A stretch of DNA of 6,484 bases from an uncultured Gemmatimonadota bacterium (lineage in GTDB: Bacteria; Gemmatimonadota; Gemmatimonadetes; Longimicrobiales; Gaopeijiaceae), in contig CALHIO010000211.1 in NCBI GenBank assembly GCA_938030915.1, positions 1 through 6,484 of the forward strand, written 5' to 3'. Of this stretch, positions 6,037 through 6,484 are shown one piece after another. A program made the translations under genes and the position numbers. The first letter of the stretch is position 1; each line of letters begins with the position of its first letter. Below the pieces are notes generated by a model, which saw only the letters and a program-made list of their open reading frames with translations, searched no databases and was not told the origin of the DNA.

Positions 6037-6484
6037 CTAAAAGACGCGCCGCGCCCCACCCCTCATGTTGGCGATCGTGACGTTCTCGAACCCCATGTCC
6101 GATTCGAACGCCGTTCCGCTGGTCACACTGCCATCGCTCATGATCCGCGTGGTCAGCGAGTCGCTCCAGATCCGCTCGAGCCCGGGGTCATAGTAGATCT
6201 CCGCGCTCTCGATCCGGCTTGAATCCCCATGGATCAGCAAGATGACGTCGCCGCGCGCGACCATACGGTTCGTCTCGCGGTTCCAGTCACCGAAGGCGCC
6301 CGTCACAGTGGCGTTCTCGTTTCCGAGTTCGTCGTAGAAGACGATCGACATCTGTCGGAGCATGGCCGTCGACGACTCCTCGTACACGTACGCAGTATCG
6401 GCCTCGACCCGACCTTCCCGGACCCCGCTGTTGGTCACGAAGCTGACCATGCCATACGCCACGTAGTCCGCCTCCATCGCCTGG
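6037..6484 (-). CDS. lptC: LPS export protein LptC, C-terminal part (5' end outside the window)
   Basis: LptC is a bitopic inner-membrane protein whose periplasmic beta-jellyroll takes LPS from LptB2FG and passes it to LptA. The 148 residues present, read in frame from the edge, lack the N-terminal membrane helix, so an estimated 40 or so residues are missing. The strand pattern is typical: GMVSFVTNSGVREGRVEADTAYVY, then ATVTGAFGDWNRETNRMVARGDVIL, then IESAEIYYDPGLERIWSDS and the family's closing motif GTAFESDMGFENVTI. It ends in a short basic tail before TAG. An ATG at 6477 exists but leaves no membrane anchor, so it is unlikely to be the true start. Its place directly before the lptA-like gene and lptB supports the call. 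Sequence similarity within LptC is generally low, so the assignment rests on pattern and context. Confidence 0.85.
   Translation of the reverse strand, partial: QAMEADYVAYGMVSFVTNSGVREGRVEADTAYVYEESSTAMLRQMSIVFYDELGNENATVTGAFGDWNRETNRMVARGDVILLIHGDSSRIESAEIYYDPGLERIWSDSLTTRIMSDGSVTSGTAFESDMGFENVTIANMRGGARRVF

Noticed and set aside
6009..6059. GTG at 6059 as the lptA start
   Set aside because: It would place a 17-residue Pro-rich stretch before an otherwise normal signal peptide and has no spaced ribosome binding site. ATG at 6008 gives a standard export signal.
5010..6080. 356-codon plus-strand open frame opposite the lptA-like gene
   Set aside because: It is antisense to a gene with a signal peptide and good family context. 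Its product is rich in Arg, Gly and Asp with no recognisable motif, as expected for a shadow frame in GC-rich DNA.
1..6484. Sigma-54 promoter, CRISPR array, tRNA, insertion sequence or attachment site
   Set aside because: Reading by eye on both strands I found no convincing GG-N10-GC element upstream of any gene, no direct-repeat array, no tRNA-like fold and no transposase motifs.
1..6484. An undescribed defence or biosynthetic system
   Set aside because: Every long gene belongs to a known family with a clear role. The novelty here is in gene order, extra segments and start-codon use rather than in a new system.

Overview
The window is a dense, one-directional cluster in GC-rich bacterial DNA. 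Every gene I can support lies on the minus strand, so transcription runs from the right edge (6484) to the left edge (1). Read that way the order is: C-terminal part of lptC, a long lptA/OstA-like gene, lptB, rpoN (sigma-54), a membrane-anchored family 2 glycosyltransferase, and a 3'-truncated wecB-type UDP-GlcNAc 2-epimerase. Spacing is -25 to +47 bases throughout and I see no promoter or classical terminator, so this is most simply the middle of one operon that starts beyond the right edge and continues past the left edge.

The host must be a diderm that makes LPS, since it carries LptA, LptB and LptC parts of the LPS export bridge. The very long, multi-domain OstA-like protein, the acidic extension on LptB and the expanded sigma-54 fit a non-proteobacterial lineage. 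Gemmatimonadota or a relative is my best guess from general resemblance, but no marker in the window proves it.

Right part (about 3418-6484): LptC is the inner-membrane-anchored periplasmic component, LptA the periplasmic bridge and LptB the cytoplasmic ATPase. Together with LptF/G/D/E, encoded elsewhere, they move LPS to the outer membrane. Middle (1862-3370): rpoN follows lptB, the same lptC-lptA-lptB-rpoN order known from Escherichia coli. A strong RNA hairpin sits in the short lptB-rpoN gap. Left part (1-1841): where E. coli has hpf and ptsN, this genome has two glycan genes, a polyprenyl-phosphate-hexose-synthase-like glycosyltransferase and a UDP-GlcNAc 2-epimerase that would supply UDP-ManNAc. 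This suggests that envelope glycan synthesis is expressed together with LPS export.

The points most worth checking are the epimerase reading frame, which has no ATG, GTG or TTG start and seems to begin at a CTG in a CTGA overlap, the hairpin before rpoN, the replaced downstream neighbours of rpoN, and the unusual extra segments in RpoN, LptB and the LptA-like protein. I found no mobile element, CRISPR array, tRNA, rRNA or clearly new system. No gene-free stretch exceeds 50 bases.
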